DNA of 64,000 nt, taken from NCBI GenBank assembly GCA_025267735.1, contig CM046294.1, forward strand, positions 5,242,001-5,306,000, written 5' to 3'. The notes beneath the pieces are model-generated. The model had not been told where the DNA came from and searched no databases. It saw only the letters and a program-made list of their open reading frames with translations. Source of the DNA: Mactra quadrangularis. Taxonomy: Eukaryota > Mollusca > Bivalvia > Venerida > Mactridae. Of this stretch, positions 27,101-35,395 are shown one piece after another. Both the position numbers and the translations under genes were made by a program. Position 1 is the first letter of the stretch. Every line of letters begins with the position of its first letter.

Positions 27101-28438
27101 TAATTATAGAAAAATTAAATCTGTTATCATTGATATATTTTCAGCTGCTAAACCTAATATGAATCATTGTCCATTATGTCATCAAAACCACTTATCAGGT
27201 GAAGATGGATGGAAGAATCATTTAATGGCTAAAGATGGCTGTAAACAAAATCCTAGACGTTTACTTGCATTGAATAAACCTCAAGGTATTTTTATTTTGA
27301 TATAATTTTATTATATCATTATGTTTTTCTCAATTATCATTTTGTTAATTATCAATAAATTCAATTTCAATTTATTTATGATAATTTCTTATTAAAAACC
27401 GAGCTAATTTTATGCCTGATGTAGATAGTTCATCGTTATTGAGATGCATCAGTTCTAAACGCCAAGGTATACCTACTTTGATATACAGTCAATTCTCATT
27501 ATCTTTACTTTGTTGGGACTGTCAAATATTAGTCAAGATAATGAATTGTCCAGATAAACTAAATTTACCAAGGCGTTCAGGAGATAAATTGTATTTTCTT
27601 AATTATTAAAAATTTAATTATCTAATATTTTAATTATAATTTCTTAATAAAAATGAGCACATTTTATGCCTAGATTGTAACTGATGCAGATAGTTCACCT
27701 AGGTATCATTACTATGATGCTTGAGTTCAAAATGCTCATTTTTTATCAACAACTGCCTACATTCTTACACACAAAGCTAAAATTGATACAATGGCTTAAA
27801 TTCTTAAGCCTTTTACCAATCAACTACTGAGGCAGTTTTAACAAAAACAGTTTTTGTGTGCAACTCTATTTTGATGTTGATTCAAACCTCATGTATGAAT
27901 GATACCCACAGGTGCAATTCATAAAATGGCAGTAAAAACTTGATATATTGACTCTAACTACTAATTTCCTCCTGATAGCTTTTTAATTGTACTCATAACT
28001 CAATGGTGCCTGTCCAATGAGCAGAAATATCAGCCGCTTCTTTCCTATTGTCACATTCCCCGGAAAGACACTGGTTGATATTGCTCTTTTTGGAGACACA
28101 GATGCTGCTTGGCAGCAGTTTGTTATTTGTGACCAAGGCATTACCTTCGATATTATCGTGAATATTTACTAACTCTGCTTAGAATGTACAAGCATTTTCT
28201 TATCAACTTAAATACAACATATATGAATGTTTTGATGTTGTTGGCAATCATTGTTTCCTTGTAGAACACACACCAAAAAAATGAAGCCAAATTTGGAGGT
28301 AAAAAGTGTGTGTTTTACCCTTAAAAGTACAGTACAATAAATTAATTGTCAATTGTTCTCATTTCAGGAAAAACTGGAGGGGCTGCAACAAGGGGTAAAC
28401 CAGGAGCAAAGGGGCCAATCAAGAAAACACCAAGATAA
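182..28438 (+). CDS. CEP104: CEP104, centrosomal/ciliary-tip protein (5' end outside window)
   Basis: Visible exons: 182-389, 901-953, 1394-1503, 2076-2131, 3150-3299, 3765-3792, 4234-4342, 5982-6053, 10088-10171, 14093-14225, 14577-14741, 16286-16347, 16738-16810, 17539-17604, 18664-18791, 20069-20163, 20602-20741, 21547-21642, 22157-22195, 23355-23434, 23831-23878, 25146-25254, 25677-25815, 27145-27285, 28368-28438. All joins are GT-AG and keep phase, giving 817 aa to TAA. Recognised by similarity to vertebrate CEP104: end of the N-terminal jelly-roll (YVSLSDNEKTG), the YISPLDDLAFDMYQDPE stretch, a Lys/Glu coiled coil, PYDERPLP motifs, a TOG array (exons 10-17), a second coiled coil, then zinc fingers (CIFC, CANC, CNRC, CPLC) and a short basic tail. 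The family caps axonemal microtubules at ciliary tips and centriole distal ends. The first roughly 100 residues are missing. No SxIP EB-binding motif was seen in the visible exons. Confidence 0.95.
977..1045 (+). repeat. Family-A SINE fragment
   Basis: CTCCTTCCTACTACTGATTC and GTAGGGCAGTTGTCAGTCAC match the family-A body. It starts 23 bp after a CEP104 exon. Confidence 0.6.
1590..1800 (-). repeat. SINE, family B, antisense
   Basis: GGGGTTCTAACCCAAGACC and GTCCTGCTACTGGACCACTG are the reversed tRNA-like head. It includes a C10 run. Confidence 0.6.
2178..2472. repeat. Dispersed repeat, copy 1
   Basis: Shares TTTATTGTCTGATCTTTATG, CTTCATACAATGATAACATA and TTAATGTGGTTTCCACATTA with 26838-27077. 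Ends AGCC(A/G)G.. and ..C(A/G)GCTT suggest inverted termini. Confidence 0.7.
2785..3030 (+). repeat. SINE, family B
   Basis: GTTGTAGGATGTGCCC...GGGTTAGAACCCC then TTGAGCAAGAAATTTACC. Relatives at 18390-18520 (plus) and 1590-1800 (minus). Confidence 0.65.
5071..5547. mobile_element. TIR repeat with GGTGTGGAA ends
   Basis: GGCAAGGGTGTGGAAGCCCA at the left pairs with TGATTCCATACCCCTGCC at the right. In CEP104 intron 7. Internal CTAGT/ACTAG-rich text. Confidence 0.5.
7020..7265 (+). repeat. Tandem repeat, 6 x 41 bp
   Basis: Six near-identical 41-bp units starting TAGAACCAATCAAAATAACT. Only the last unit shows a change (CACATTACAGG). In CEP104 intron 8. Confidence 0.95.
8286..8833. mobile_element. 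hAT-like repeat, GGATCC-rich
   Basis: CCAGGATTCAGCACTAAC at the left and GTGTTGATCCCTGG at the right. A diverged relative lies at 57066-57340 (CCAGGATTCAACTCTAACAG). A smaller inverted pair, ATTGTGCGTAAA...TTTACGCACAAT, sits inside at about 8499-8770. Confidence 0.55.
9682..9756. repeat. Palindromic GTGAGTTAC repeat, copy 1
   Basis: GTTAAGTGCAAAACAGTTGT, AACTCAATATAAGAAAAGAG, TGAGTTACG, ACTAAACTCGCG: short foldback. Copies also at 23973, 30889 and 31713. Confidence 0.7.
10222..10385 (+). repeat. Two-copy tandem duplication, about 79 bp
   Basis: GCAAG(G/T)TGTATTTTTTTATT recurs at 10233 and 10312, followed by the shared CTAACAAAATTTGTTAATGC. Just downstream of CEP104 exon 9. Confidence 0.75.
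10664..10775 (-). repeat. Family-D SINE, antisense
   Basis: TTTGAACCAACAAAATTG and TCTACCAAGTCGCTATAAT reverse the family-D boxes. The 112-aa frame crossing it is not a gene. Confidence 0.6.
10875..11492. mobile_element. hAT-like MITE rich in ATCGAT repeats
   Basis: Ends TAGGGTTTC...TTAATCCCTA with the 8-bp target duplication ACTAGTAT on both sides (10867-10874, 11493-11500). Both subterminal regions carry many copies of ATCGATTAT/ATCGATCATC. 618 bp, in CEP104 intron 9. An 8-bp duplication and a TAGGG end indicate the hAT superfamily. Confidence 0.85.
11792..13300 (+). repeat. Family-A SINE body split by a TIR element
   Basis: The left half is 11792-11927 and the right half begins after 13253 (ATAACCTATACAATGTGTTG). 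The 1320-bp insertion lies between, giving relative ages. The right half ends at a run of C. Confidence 0.75.
11928..13247. mobile_element. Terminal-inverted-repeat element with 6-bp target duplication
   Basis: Ends CCAGGGACCAGGAAAT and its complement, flanked by CAGTGA (11922-11927, 13248-13253). 1320 bp with internal CGGTCCG-type motifs. It is inserted into a tRNA-derived SINE whose halves lie on either side. No transposase ORF is visible. Confidence 0.8.
15046..15523. mobile_element. TIR element with GGGC...TTGCCTAA ends
   Basis: Left GGGCGCATTGCCTAA...TTTCGCTACGTATCAC pairs with GTGATACCTAGCGAAAT...TTAGGCAACGTGCCC. About 478 bp in a CEP104 intron. Target duplication unclear. It resembles the 33077 element in having GCTAGC/GCTACG-rich ends and a central AAAATGGCGG-type segment. 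Confidence 0.65.
15585..15782. mobile_element. MITE copy 1, GAATTCAAA..GGGTTTT ends
   Basis: GACTATATGCGGAATTCAAA near the left, inverted relative (AACCCATAAATTGGAGTTC) at the right. The second copy is at 37380-37596. Confidence 0.55.
16842..17092 (+). repeat. tRNA-derived SINE, family A
   Basis: A-box-like TAGCTTAATTGGTAG and B-box-like GGTTCAATTCC, then a body with GATTCTAAGACATGTAGG and GGTGAGTAGGTTGACTGAC, ending GTGTTAAACC. Other copies: 21041, 47118, and one at 11792 split by an insertion. Confidence 0.8.
18390..18520 (+). repeat. SINE, family B
   Basis: GACGTTAGACTAGTAATCAT, GTTTGAATCCC and TTGAGCAAGAAACTTAC. It ends about 150 bp before a CEP104 exon. Confidence 0.6.
19226..19627. 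mobile_element. hAT-like MITE
   Basis: Begins TAGGGCTGCTGCG and ends GAGCCCTA, with the 8-bp target duplication CATATGAC (19218-19225, 19628-19635). 402 bp, no ORF, in a CEP104 intron. Internal GAATCG/CGATTC motifs are frequent. Confidence 0.85.
19860..20045 (+). repeat. Two-copy tandem duplication, about 94 bp
   Basis: GTGAGGCTTTGA(C/T)..CACTGTTAAAG begins at 19868 and again at 19962. The copies are diverged. In a CEP104 intron. Confidence 0.7.
20770..21030 (+). repeat. tRNA-derived SINE, family C
   Basis: CAGTTGGTAGCATGCCTGAA and GGGTTTGAATCC boxes, then TATGGAGAAGTTTCC and AGCCTTGTGG. Copies also at 46708 (plus) and 36225 (minus). Confidence 0.8.
21041..21262 (+). repeat. tRNA-derived SINE, family A
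   Basis: Shares the family-A body (GTAGGGCAGTTGTCAATCAT). It follows directly on a family-C SINE. Confidence 0.75.
22644..22880. repeat. (GAT)n / (ATC)n-like microsatellite
   Basis: Dense GATGATGAT and TGATAA runs. All six frames stay open for some distance and yield Met-, His- or Ile-rich pseudo-peptides, which are not genes. Confidence 0.9.
23219..23325. repeat. Second GAT-rich microsatellite
   Basis: GATGATTATAATGATTATG and related triplets, 30 bp before a CEP104 exon. The Asp/Tyr-rich frame across it does not join the exon in phase. Confidence 0.85.
23831..23878 (+). other. CEP104: CEP104 candidate cassette exon
   Basis: A 48-nt exon (16 codons, phase 2-2) with acceptor TTAATTTCAG and donor AG|GTTAAT. 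Joining the flanking exons directly (23434 to 25146) also keeps frame and gives NMDNICIFCGE, closer to vertebrate CEP104 (DNLCIFCGE) than the version with the exon. The insert is basic (DKPKKLMKRGSVPLG) and sits just before the first zinc finger. It may be an alternative exon or a cryptic one. Confidence 0.5.
23973..24050. repeat. Palindromic GTGAGTTAC repeat, copy 2
   Basis: CGCGGGTTTAGTGCAATATG pairs with GTGCTAAACCCGTG across GTTAC/GTAAC inner arms. Confidence 0.75.
25480..25590 (-). repeat. Family-D SINE, antisense
   Basis: AATCAAACCAACAACCTCTA and CTCTACCACATCGCTATAAA reverse the family-D boxes. Between CEP104 exons 22 and 23. Confidence 0.6.
26568..26684. mobile_element. Short MITE with GTGTGGAATT ends
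   Basis: GGATGTGGAATTCC...CCGCTTGTCC pairs with GGACAAGTCCGG...GGAATTTCCACACC-like sequence at the right. About 117 bp. A partial relative starts near 23484 (GTTGTGGAATTTCC). Confidence 0.55.
26838..27077. repeat. Dispersed repeat, copy 2
   Basis: Same family as 2178-2472. AGCCGGATTTTT at the left pairs with AATTCCGGCT at the right. Unrelated to the CEP104 exon 70 bp downstream. Confidence 0.7.
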
Positions 28439-29698
28439 ATTCTAAAATGACTAAAATTAATGATAATCATCAAAATTATAGTGCTAAAGATATTTGATAT
28501 TTACTGAATATTTATATTAAATACACACAATAGATGAACTAGTTTTTGTAGCTACACTTGTTAAGATCTTTATTTAACTAGATATAAACCTAGTTTAATG
28601 TTTGATTTTTACTATGGTGGTGAAAAAGACAGCTTGATAGTCTTTTTAACAAATTAAAAGCTATTGGGCATTGTTTTTTCATATGAAATAGTTCAGACGA
28701 ATCTTGAAACACATGGTCTGCTCTTGTTAATTGGTCCAAGACACATTCTTTCAAACATGTTCAATAGTCTAATGGCTTTTGTAAAGCCTGCCTGTTCCAT
28801 GTACTGTTCATAAGATATAAAGTATTCATTAATTAACTTTAATTTTAATCTAAATGATGGGGTTGCCGTGTTACATAGTGTGATAATATATCATAGTTCA
28901 AAATTCACAGATTAGTTTGCCATTCAGAAAATTCAGATGACAGTTTGAACCATTGTCTAGGCCTGAGTTAAATTTTAGTAATGCCTAGGTATAATCACAC
29001 ATAAATTGGCTGTAAATGTGACAAATGACCCGAGATGTTATTGATTTGAACTGAAATATCAAGTCCACGAGTCACGGCAGCCCTTCTCTACAACCCTAGT
29101 TGTACTTTCTGTAGTTCAGCTCTTTTGAGTAATCACAGCGGCAGTAGTTATGTGCCAAACTCTGACATTCTGTAGTTCTTGTGTTCAGTGGTTTTTGTTT
29201 TTGTTATTTTTTAAGGTTGTTTGTGATTGGTTGAGGTGACGATATTTCATATTTTGTTGTAAATTTTAACCTTAGAACTACCCTGGAGCTACATTCTCCA
29301 ATGTTTTTATGTTTATTATCTCTCCATTCAATTTTTAGACACAATTGCTACAATTTTTATAGAGTGTGGGTGTACTTTCGGACTGTTTACCCTTTAGAAC
29401 ATGGGCAAAAGTTGGTAATTTCTTCACCTTCAAGTGATTTGCCTATATCAAGATGCTCTGTTTTTACTATTAAGTAATAAACTAAAAGAAATCTCACTTG
29501 ACCAAATTATTTTCTGGGCTAATTTCTTTTAAAAATGTCAGTTTAACCCTCATTCCAGTAACCATGGCAATGCTGGGACACTGCAAAAGTGGCAAACAAT
29601 GCAATTTTGTGTAATAGTTTTTCTGGTTGCAGCGCTGAGTTACCTAGGTTAAGCATGGCTACATAAAGCTAATATTCAGTTTTTGCCCATGATAATAA

Positions 29699-30054
29699 GG
29701 GACTTTAGTCAGTTATTTCCCCTTGTATACTCTTAAAATAGGTAGGTCCAACTAGTTGGATTACTCAGATTTTACCCTTTTCAATGTCAATTCGCTAAAA
29801 CTAATCTTAAATAACTTTTTTGTAAATCATTTAATTTGTTTGAAATTCAAGCTAAGTATTTTTAGGGTGAAGAACTATCTAAATTTCATCACCTCTGTAA
29901 ATATCTAAATTAACAAGAAAGATATTAGATGAAATATTTTGTTATCCTTACATAGGAATTCAATGATAAAATCCAAGAATTCCAACTGTAAGGACCTACT
30001 TACCAATTGGATTGCTTCAGATTTTATCAGGAAAAGATTACTGACTAAAGTCCC
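29699..30054. mobile_element. PIF/Harbinger-like MITE
   Basis: Ends GGGACTTTAGTCAGT and its complement, flanked by the 3-bp duplication TAA, the hallmark of PIF/Harbinger. 356 bp with no ORF support. It lies downstream of CEP104. Confidence 0.75.
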
Positions 30055-30888
30055 TAATTGGTAAGAATGTTGTATGAAGGTGAATATAGCCAAAGGTTAG
30101 TTAAGAGGTTAAAATTTAAAGACAAATTTATGTTAAATGTACAATGTATCCATTAGATACCTGTACAATATTATGTTCATTATTTCTTCTTAATATTCCA
30201 TCCAAGCTAAGTATATGACTTAGAATAGAGTAGAATATCAAACATTGTTTTCCCACATGATAAATTCATTGTCATTTTATCATTCTTGGAGATTGGGAAC
30301 CTTGTACTTTTTATGTATGAGAATATAAGCAACTAGCCAGTGCAAAACTAGTCTACATGTACATCCTTCTTTATTTACATAAAGTAAGACTAGTGTTGCG
30401 CTGACCTTTCAAGTAGGTTATATCCATATTTTCACACCATTCCGATTCCTGTTCCCTAAGAATAAAAAATCAAATTTTCAGGAAAAGTTCATGAATTAAG
30501 GGGAGATTACTCTTATCATTTAGATTTATCATGTTTTCAACATATTTTGAAAATATTTGGATTCATTTCAAAGTACAACATCATCTTCCCTGGTTCTTCC
30601 TCACACACAGTCTAGATTGGCCATAGATATTAACCATTGTGAGGTACAGTTTACAAACTTGTATCTTAAGACAATATTTTATTATATATAAACTCTGTGA
30701 TATTATTTTTTACTGTAGAATGATATTTCATATTTTTTGTATAGTATAGTGTATACATTGTTTTATTGTATTAGGTAGTATAATATTGTACTATTTATGT
30801 CTAACTTAGAAACCAATTTTATAATAAGACCAACCTACTTATACCGATCACCTCTGTTAATCTATTGTTCAATTACCTGTACTTGTAT

Positions 30889-30960
30889 TGCGGGTTAGTG
30901 CAAAACAGTCGTAACTCAAGTTAAATAGTGAGTTACAACCATATTGCACTTAGCCTGCGG
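30889..30960. repeat. Palindromic GTGAGTTAC repeat, copy 3
   Basis: TGCGGGTTAGTGCAAAACAG pairs with TTGCACTTAGCCTGCGG. Confidence 0.7.
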
Positions 30961-31712
30961 TATGTACGTTCATATATCTACCACAAAATTGAGAACACAT
31001 CATTTTTGTATGTAAGAAAATAAAGTTCATCATGAAATCAAATTTATAGATTTGTACAATAGATACCAGCTAACATGTACTGTTACAATGAAAATATGTG
31101 TATTATTATTTTTTGTTATTTTTTTTTTGTCGTAGTTATTTCAGCAAAAATGTTGAAACATCATAAGTGAATAAAAGTTTGGAAGTTTAGGAAAAAATCA
31201 ATAGTTTAAGTTCCAATTGAAATTTGTTAAAAGGGTATCTTGATTGAAAGAAATAACATAAAATACTTAAGAAAAGTCTTTATTTTTTTAGGTATATCTT
31301 GTTAAGCTTGTCATTTATCAATATACAATTTAAAATGTATCTGTCAGTAGTGTTAAACTGTTAACAATCAGATTATAACATGTAAAGTTTGTTCATTTTA
31401 CACATAGAGCAGGACAGGTAAAGGTGTGTTATTTATTAATCTGTGTGAGGTCAATCTAAATGAGCAATTTATAATTATTTTCTGGTAGATCTGATCTGTG
31501 TGTCACACATTACATGTTTAGATGCTCAATCCATTATTTCCCCTATCAGCCCTAACAAATACATATGCCACCATTTCACACTCTGTCAATCCTGAGGTGA
31601 GGAATCGGCATATAGTTTGGGCTGTATATTAATAGCAGTTCAAGCAGATTATCTGCTATGACAGGCAAAATAATGTTTAGTATATTAAAAGTTATTTTTA
31701 ACAAATATGATA

Positions 31713-31790
31713 TCATGAGTTTAGCGGAAAACAGTCACAATTCAATATAAGAAAAGAGTGAGTTGTGACTTTTTTGTGCTAAACCCGCGT
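31713..31790. repeat. Palindromic GTGAGTTAC repeat, copy 4
   Basis: CATGAGTTTAGCGGAAAACA pairs imperfectly with TTGTGCTAAACCCGCG. AATATAAGAAAAGAGTGAG is identical to copy 1. Confidence 0.7.
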
Positions 31791-32123
31791 TATACTTTAG
31801 GTATTATGGGCATTATTAAAACGAGGGCAAATTTTCCATCCCACACTTTTCTGTGTTTTAAGTGTTCATAACTTCCTTAATAATAGAAACAAATTAAACA
31901 TTATTTCAGCCCCTTTTTGATATCCTGACAGTTTAGCAAAAGCTGTCTTTAAGATTTTCTGTCAGTACTATCAGTACTTTGATTTTTGATATTTTTAATC
32001 ATATATATTATAATAACAAGTAGAATAATACTTTCTTGCCATTTGTAGGTCATCATGTATATATGTCTGCACTTAGTGCTTTGATTACAATTATAGTTGT
32101 CACATGGGGCTCTTTGTCTAAGC

Positions 32124-32227
32124 CTACTGCTATGTATTGCTTCGCCTCCTGGTACCCTCCATTAGAGATCAAATACTTATTCCTTTTGGTGTAAGAAGGG
32201 TACCAGGAAACAAAGCGCTATGTAGTG
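32124..32227. repeat. Foldback repeat
   Basis: CTATGTATTGCTTCG...CTGGTACCCT pairs with AGGGTACCAGG...GCGCTATGTA across a loop of about 36 bp. Confidence 0.55.
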
Positions 32228-33076
32228 ATATCCTTAGTGAACTGGCCACTAGTCTTAACCTTTCTTACTTACTTCTCCTTGCATATATTTACATAGGTCA
32301 CTCATTTACCAGTAGATTCTTGTTGTTATTTTATCAAATTATTTTCACCAACTATAAATCATGCTTTTCAGCCATTTCTGTTCTTTAGGTAGATTTTGGA
32401 ATACTAGAATTTTCTTTTTTCAACATGTTTTAAATTCAAAGATTTATTCAATTTTCCATTTGCTATATGTGGGAATTAAATAAAAGTTAAATCAGGCACT
32501 GGGTCAGACCTAATAGTTAAGTTTAATGGACTTTTGTCAAATTTGATTGGCAAGTACAGGCCAACTGTAATCTTAAGCATAGACTGCTTATTCCTATATT
32601 GTTTAAAGGGGCTTACCCCTATATCATTTAGTGTCCCTGCAAATCAATCTTAAGTTATCATCAGAAGACAATAATTATGCAACGTTTTACAGTCTAACAT
32701 GTATAGACATCAGTTCATTATTGCTTCACATTGTAATACATTTATTATGAATATTATATTTGATAGTATAAAATAAAAAAAATACAATATCAAATACTGT
32801 GTCAAGTTTTTTATTGTTTTCCTTGAGTCTTCAGCTATGGTTCTGTGTTTTACTGTTCTGTGAAGGTAGTAACATGAACAGGGCTGTTAGCCTTGTCCAT
32901 AAAATACTATTGATGTACAAATTTTGGGTTTTATTCAACTGTTAGTGGCTCTTATATGGGGAAGAAAGTACCGTGGTTTTGGAAGATGCCAGTTAATTGA
33001 CTCCAATTCAATTTAAATATGAAATTTTATTTCAATTCCTGGAATGTTAATCATTCTGTCAAAGGATATGACAAGG

Positions 33077-33503
33077 GGCACGTTTCGCAAGGCGATTGCT
33101 AGCTAGCGCTATTTGAAAGCGATTTTTGGTAGCATAAGTGGTCTACGGAATGGTTTGCTTCAAGCTAGCAAATCCAAAATGGCGACTTTCTCGAACAATA
33201 AGTTCAGAATTGTAACAAATGAAAGATAATCAAATCAATTATCCCCATGAATATTCAATTTTACCTTTTTGACAAAATATATGCATTAAATGAAATATAT
33301 ATCAGTATTACTGAAAATAAAAACACGTTCACACAGGGGGCAGCCATTTTGAAATAAGCAGAAGTGTTCCTAATGATACGGCTAGCAAGAAAAAAACTTG
33401 CTACATTTCGCTAGCTAGCGATTCAATTTGCTCGATCGTAGCAAACCATTCTGTAGGAAATCGCTACAAAGCGCTAGCTAACGATCGCCTTGTGGAAAGT
33501 GCC
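33077..33503. mobile_element. TIR element with GCTAGC-rich arms
   Basis: Left GGCACGTTTCGCAAGGCGAT and its complement at the right (ATCGCCTTGTGGAAAGTGCC). Long arms carry GCTAGCTAGCG. 427 bp, intergenic. No clear target duplication. Confidence 0.65.
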
Positions 33504-34733
33504 ATAGATGATTTATAGTGGGAACAAAACAATATTACTTGCTTATGTATACAATAAGATAAACCAATCCATTCCGAACGTAGAGCTGTATTAAAAATAG
33601 AGTTTGTATAATTCACTTTTACAAAATTAGTGAAGCAAATAAACCACCATCCCTTTAGTCAATCATGCTTGTAATGGTAGAATGCTTTACCACTACACCA
33701 ACAAGATACTTATAGGAACATTTTAAAATTAATACTGTACAATATTTTATTGTCATCCTGAGCATCTCGTGTCATAGATTAGTTCATTGTATCGTTACAT
33801 ATGCAGGGTTTTGTTTCTTTGTATGAATTATATAAACTATTCTTTGGCAAAGACTGACAAAACAAATATTGAAGACATGTAAGGTTATTTTATCTTTAAA
33901 AGTTGAAAATGCATTAGAAAAAAGATGTCTTGATTAATTAAACATGTTAGCTGGCTTAGACTTAACTGAATCAACTCCCAATACTAGTGAAATGGACTAA
34001 GGACAATGGCTAGGAACATTTCAATAGCCCTTTTACAATTCTCATACTCCTGTCATTTATCCCTTTACTCCTAAAAGTCCATCTTGTGTGCAGAAGTACA
34101 AATCATTGGGATTAAATTTGCATCACACTGCTGCACAAAGTTCTTTTGACTGTCTCTTTTTGGGCCTTAGGAGTTCTAGAACAATAACTATTCTGAGACT
34201 TTAGTTTTTTGGAAAAGTGAAATAGAACAAAGTACATACATAGTTCATCTACTTTTTTATTATTAATATCAAAATCTACAAGTAATTAATAAATATATCT
34301 ATGTAAACAAATATGTACATTTAGTCTTAACTTAATCTATATACAATTTATACAAATATGAATATCATATATGAGTTTCTATAGCAACAAGAAAAGGAAT
34401 GACATTTTCTAAGAAGAAAATGAAACTTACATTTGTTATCTTCTGTAACTAACTAATGAGCCACATTTGTTAGATAATTAATTACTATAAATTTCATTAA
34501 TAACATCTGAAAAAAATAAGTGCAAAATACAAGCGTATGATTTTTTTCACTTTTAAACAAACATTTTTTCTCACAATGTTGATTTAAAATCCAAACTCAT
34601 TGATTACAAATTGATATAGAAGTCATCAAAGGCACTACATGTAATTACTATTTCACACTTTGTGTCACAATTTTCACATTTCTAGATCCAAAATAAAGTC
34701 AGTTTAACATTTTCCACAATTCAGTTGTATTCT

Positions 34734-34892
34734 ACTGTCAGTGGCATATTCATTAACCCGACTGAATTTTAATACTCCACGTTTGATAGCCCTCATACAT
34801 AGATATAGATATCGGTTTTCAGTCGTGAGTACAGAAGCAGAGCAGTGAGTATTTAAATCAGCAGCATTAAAGTATGTGCCACTGACAGTTGA
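34734..34892. mobile_element. MITE with ACTGTCAGTGGCA ends
   Basis: TACTGTCAGTGGCATAT at the left and its complement GTGCCACTGACAGT at the right, about 159 bp. A one-ended relative occurs at 3066-3130 (ACTGACGGTGGCACATACTC). Confidence 0.55.
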
Positions 34893-35141
34893 AATTTTTT
34901 AACAGTTTAACAGAAGCACACTTGTGAACTGTTTACCCAAACTTTCAAGATGATAATATTTCATCACAATTTTTAAAATAGCAATATAGTGATACAAAAT
35001 GACTGTCTGATATTTGAGATGCCTGTCCACAAAACACAACCATATGATACTATGTATTACCCATTTCTTACAAATGATTTATACATTTAAGTTTGCCATT
35101 GATCACATTGTGCAAATAAGTCTTTTTTAGTCTGAAAATGC

Positions 35142-35147
35142 TTTATT
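35142..35147 (-). terminator. TMEM107: TMEM107 polyadenylation signal candidate
   Basis: AATAAA on the minus strand, about 90 nt downstream of the exon 4b stop. Chosen from position and hexamer only. Confidence 0.4.
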
Positions 35148-35237
35148 ACTTGAACAAATTTGATTCAAAAGTAAAAAATCAGGCTTTAATAGACAAAAGA
35201 ATGACAGACATTGGCAAAAGTACATGAATCTAGTCTG

Positions 35238-35395
35238 TTAATAAGATCGTCTTAAAGATGATATGATTGAAAATATTTCAAAAACACCAGGGAAAGCACT
35301 GCAGAATCCAAATATGTACCAGTACCAATCACATGGCCATACCTCAAATATAAAGAAGGCCAAGGCAACAAATGCTCCTGCATGAGCAGTAATAG
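35238..35395 (-). other. TMEM107: TMEM107 terminal exon 4b (paralogous alternative last exon)
   Basis: The acceptor AATCTCAG precedes CT ATT ACT GCT, the same phase as exon 4a. It encodes ITAHAGAFVALAFFIFEVW, then YWYIFGFCSAFPGVFEIF and a basic SSLRRSY end before TAA. WYWYIFGFCSA is closer than exon 4a to the vertebrate TYWYIFVFCSA. Both copies are uninterrupted, so neither looks like a decayed pseudo-exon. AATAAA at 35147-35142 (minus) lies about 90 nt past the stop. Confidence 0.85.

Larger units (their letters stand above)
28439..35237. other. CEP104 3' flank and intergenic region
   Basis: No coding region. The first AATAAA after the CEP104 stop is at 29476-29481; an ATTAAA lies near 28518. 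It contains the Harbinger-like MITE, two GTGAGTTAC palindromes, the 32124 foldback and the 33077 element, and ends before TMEM107, which is read from the other strand. Confidence 0.6.
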
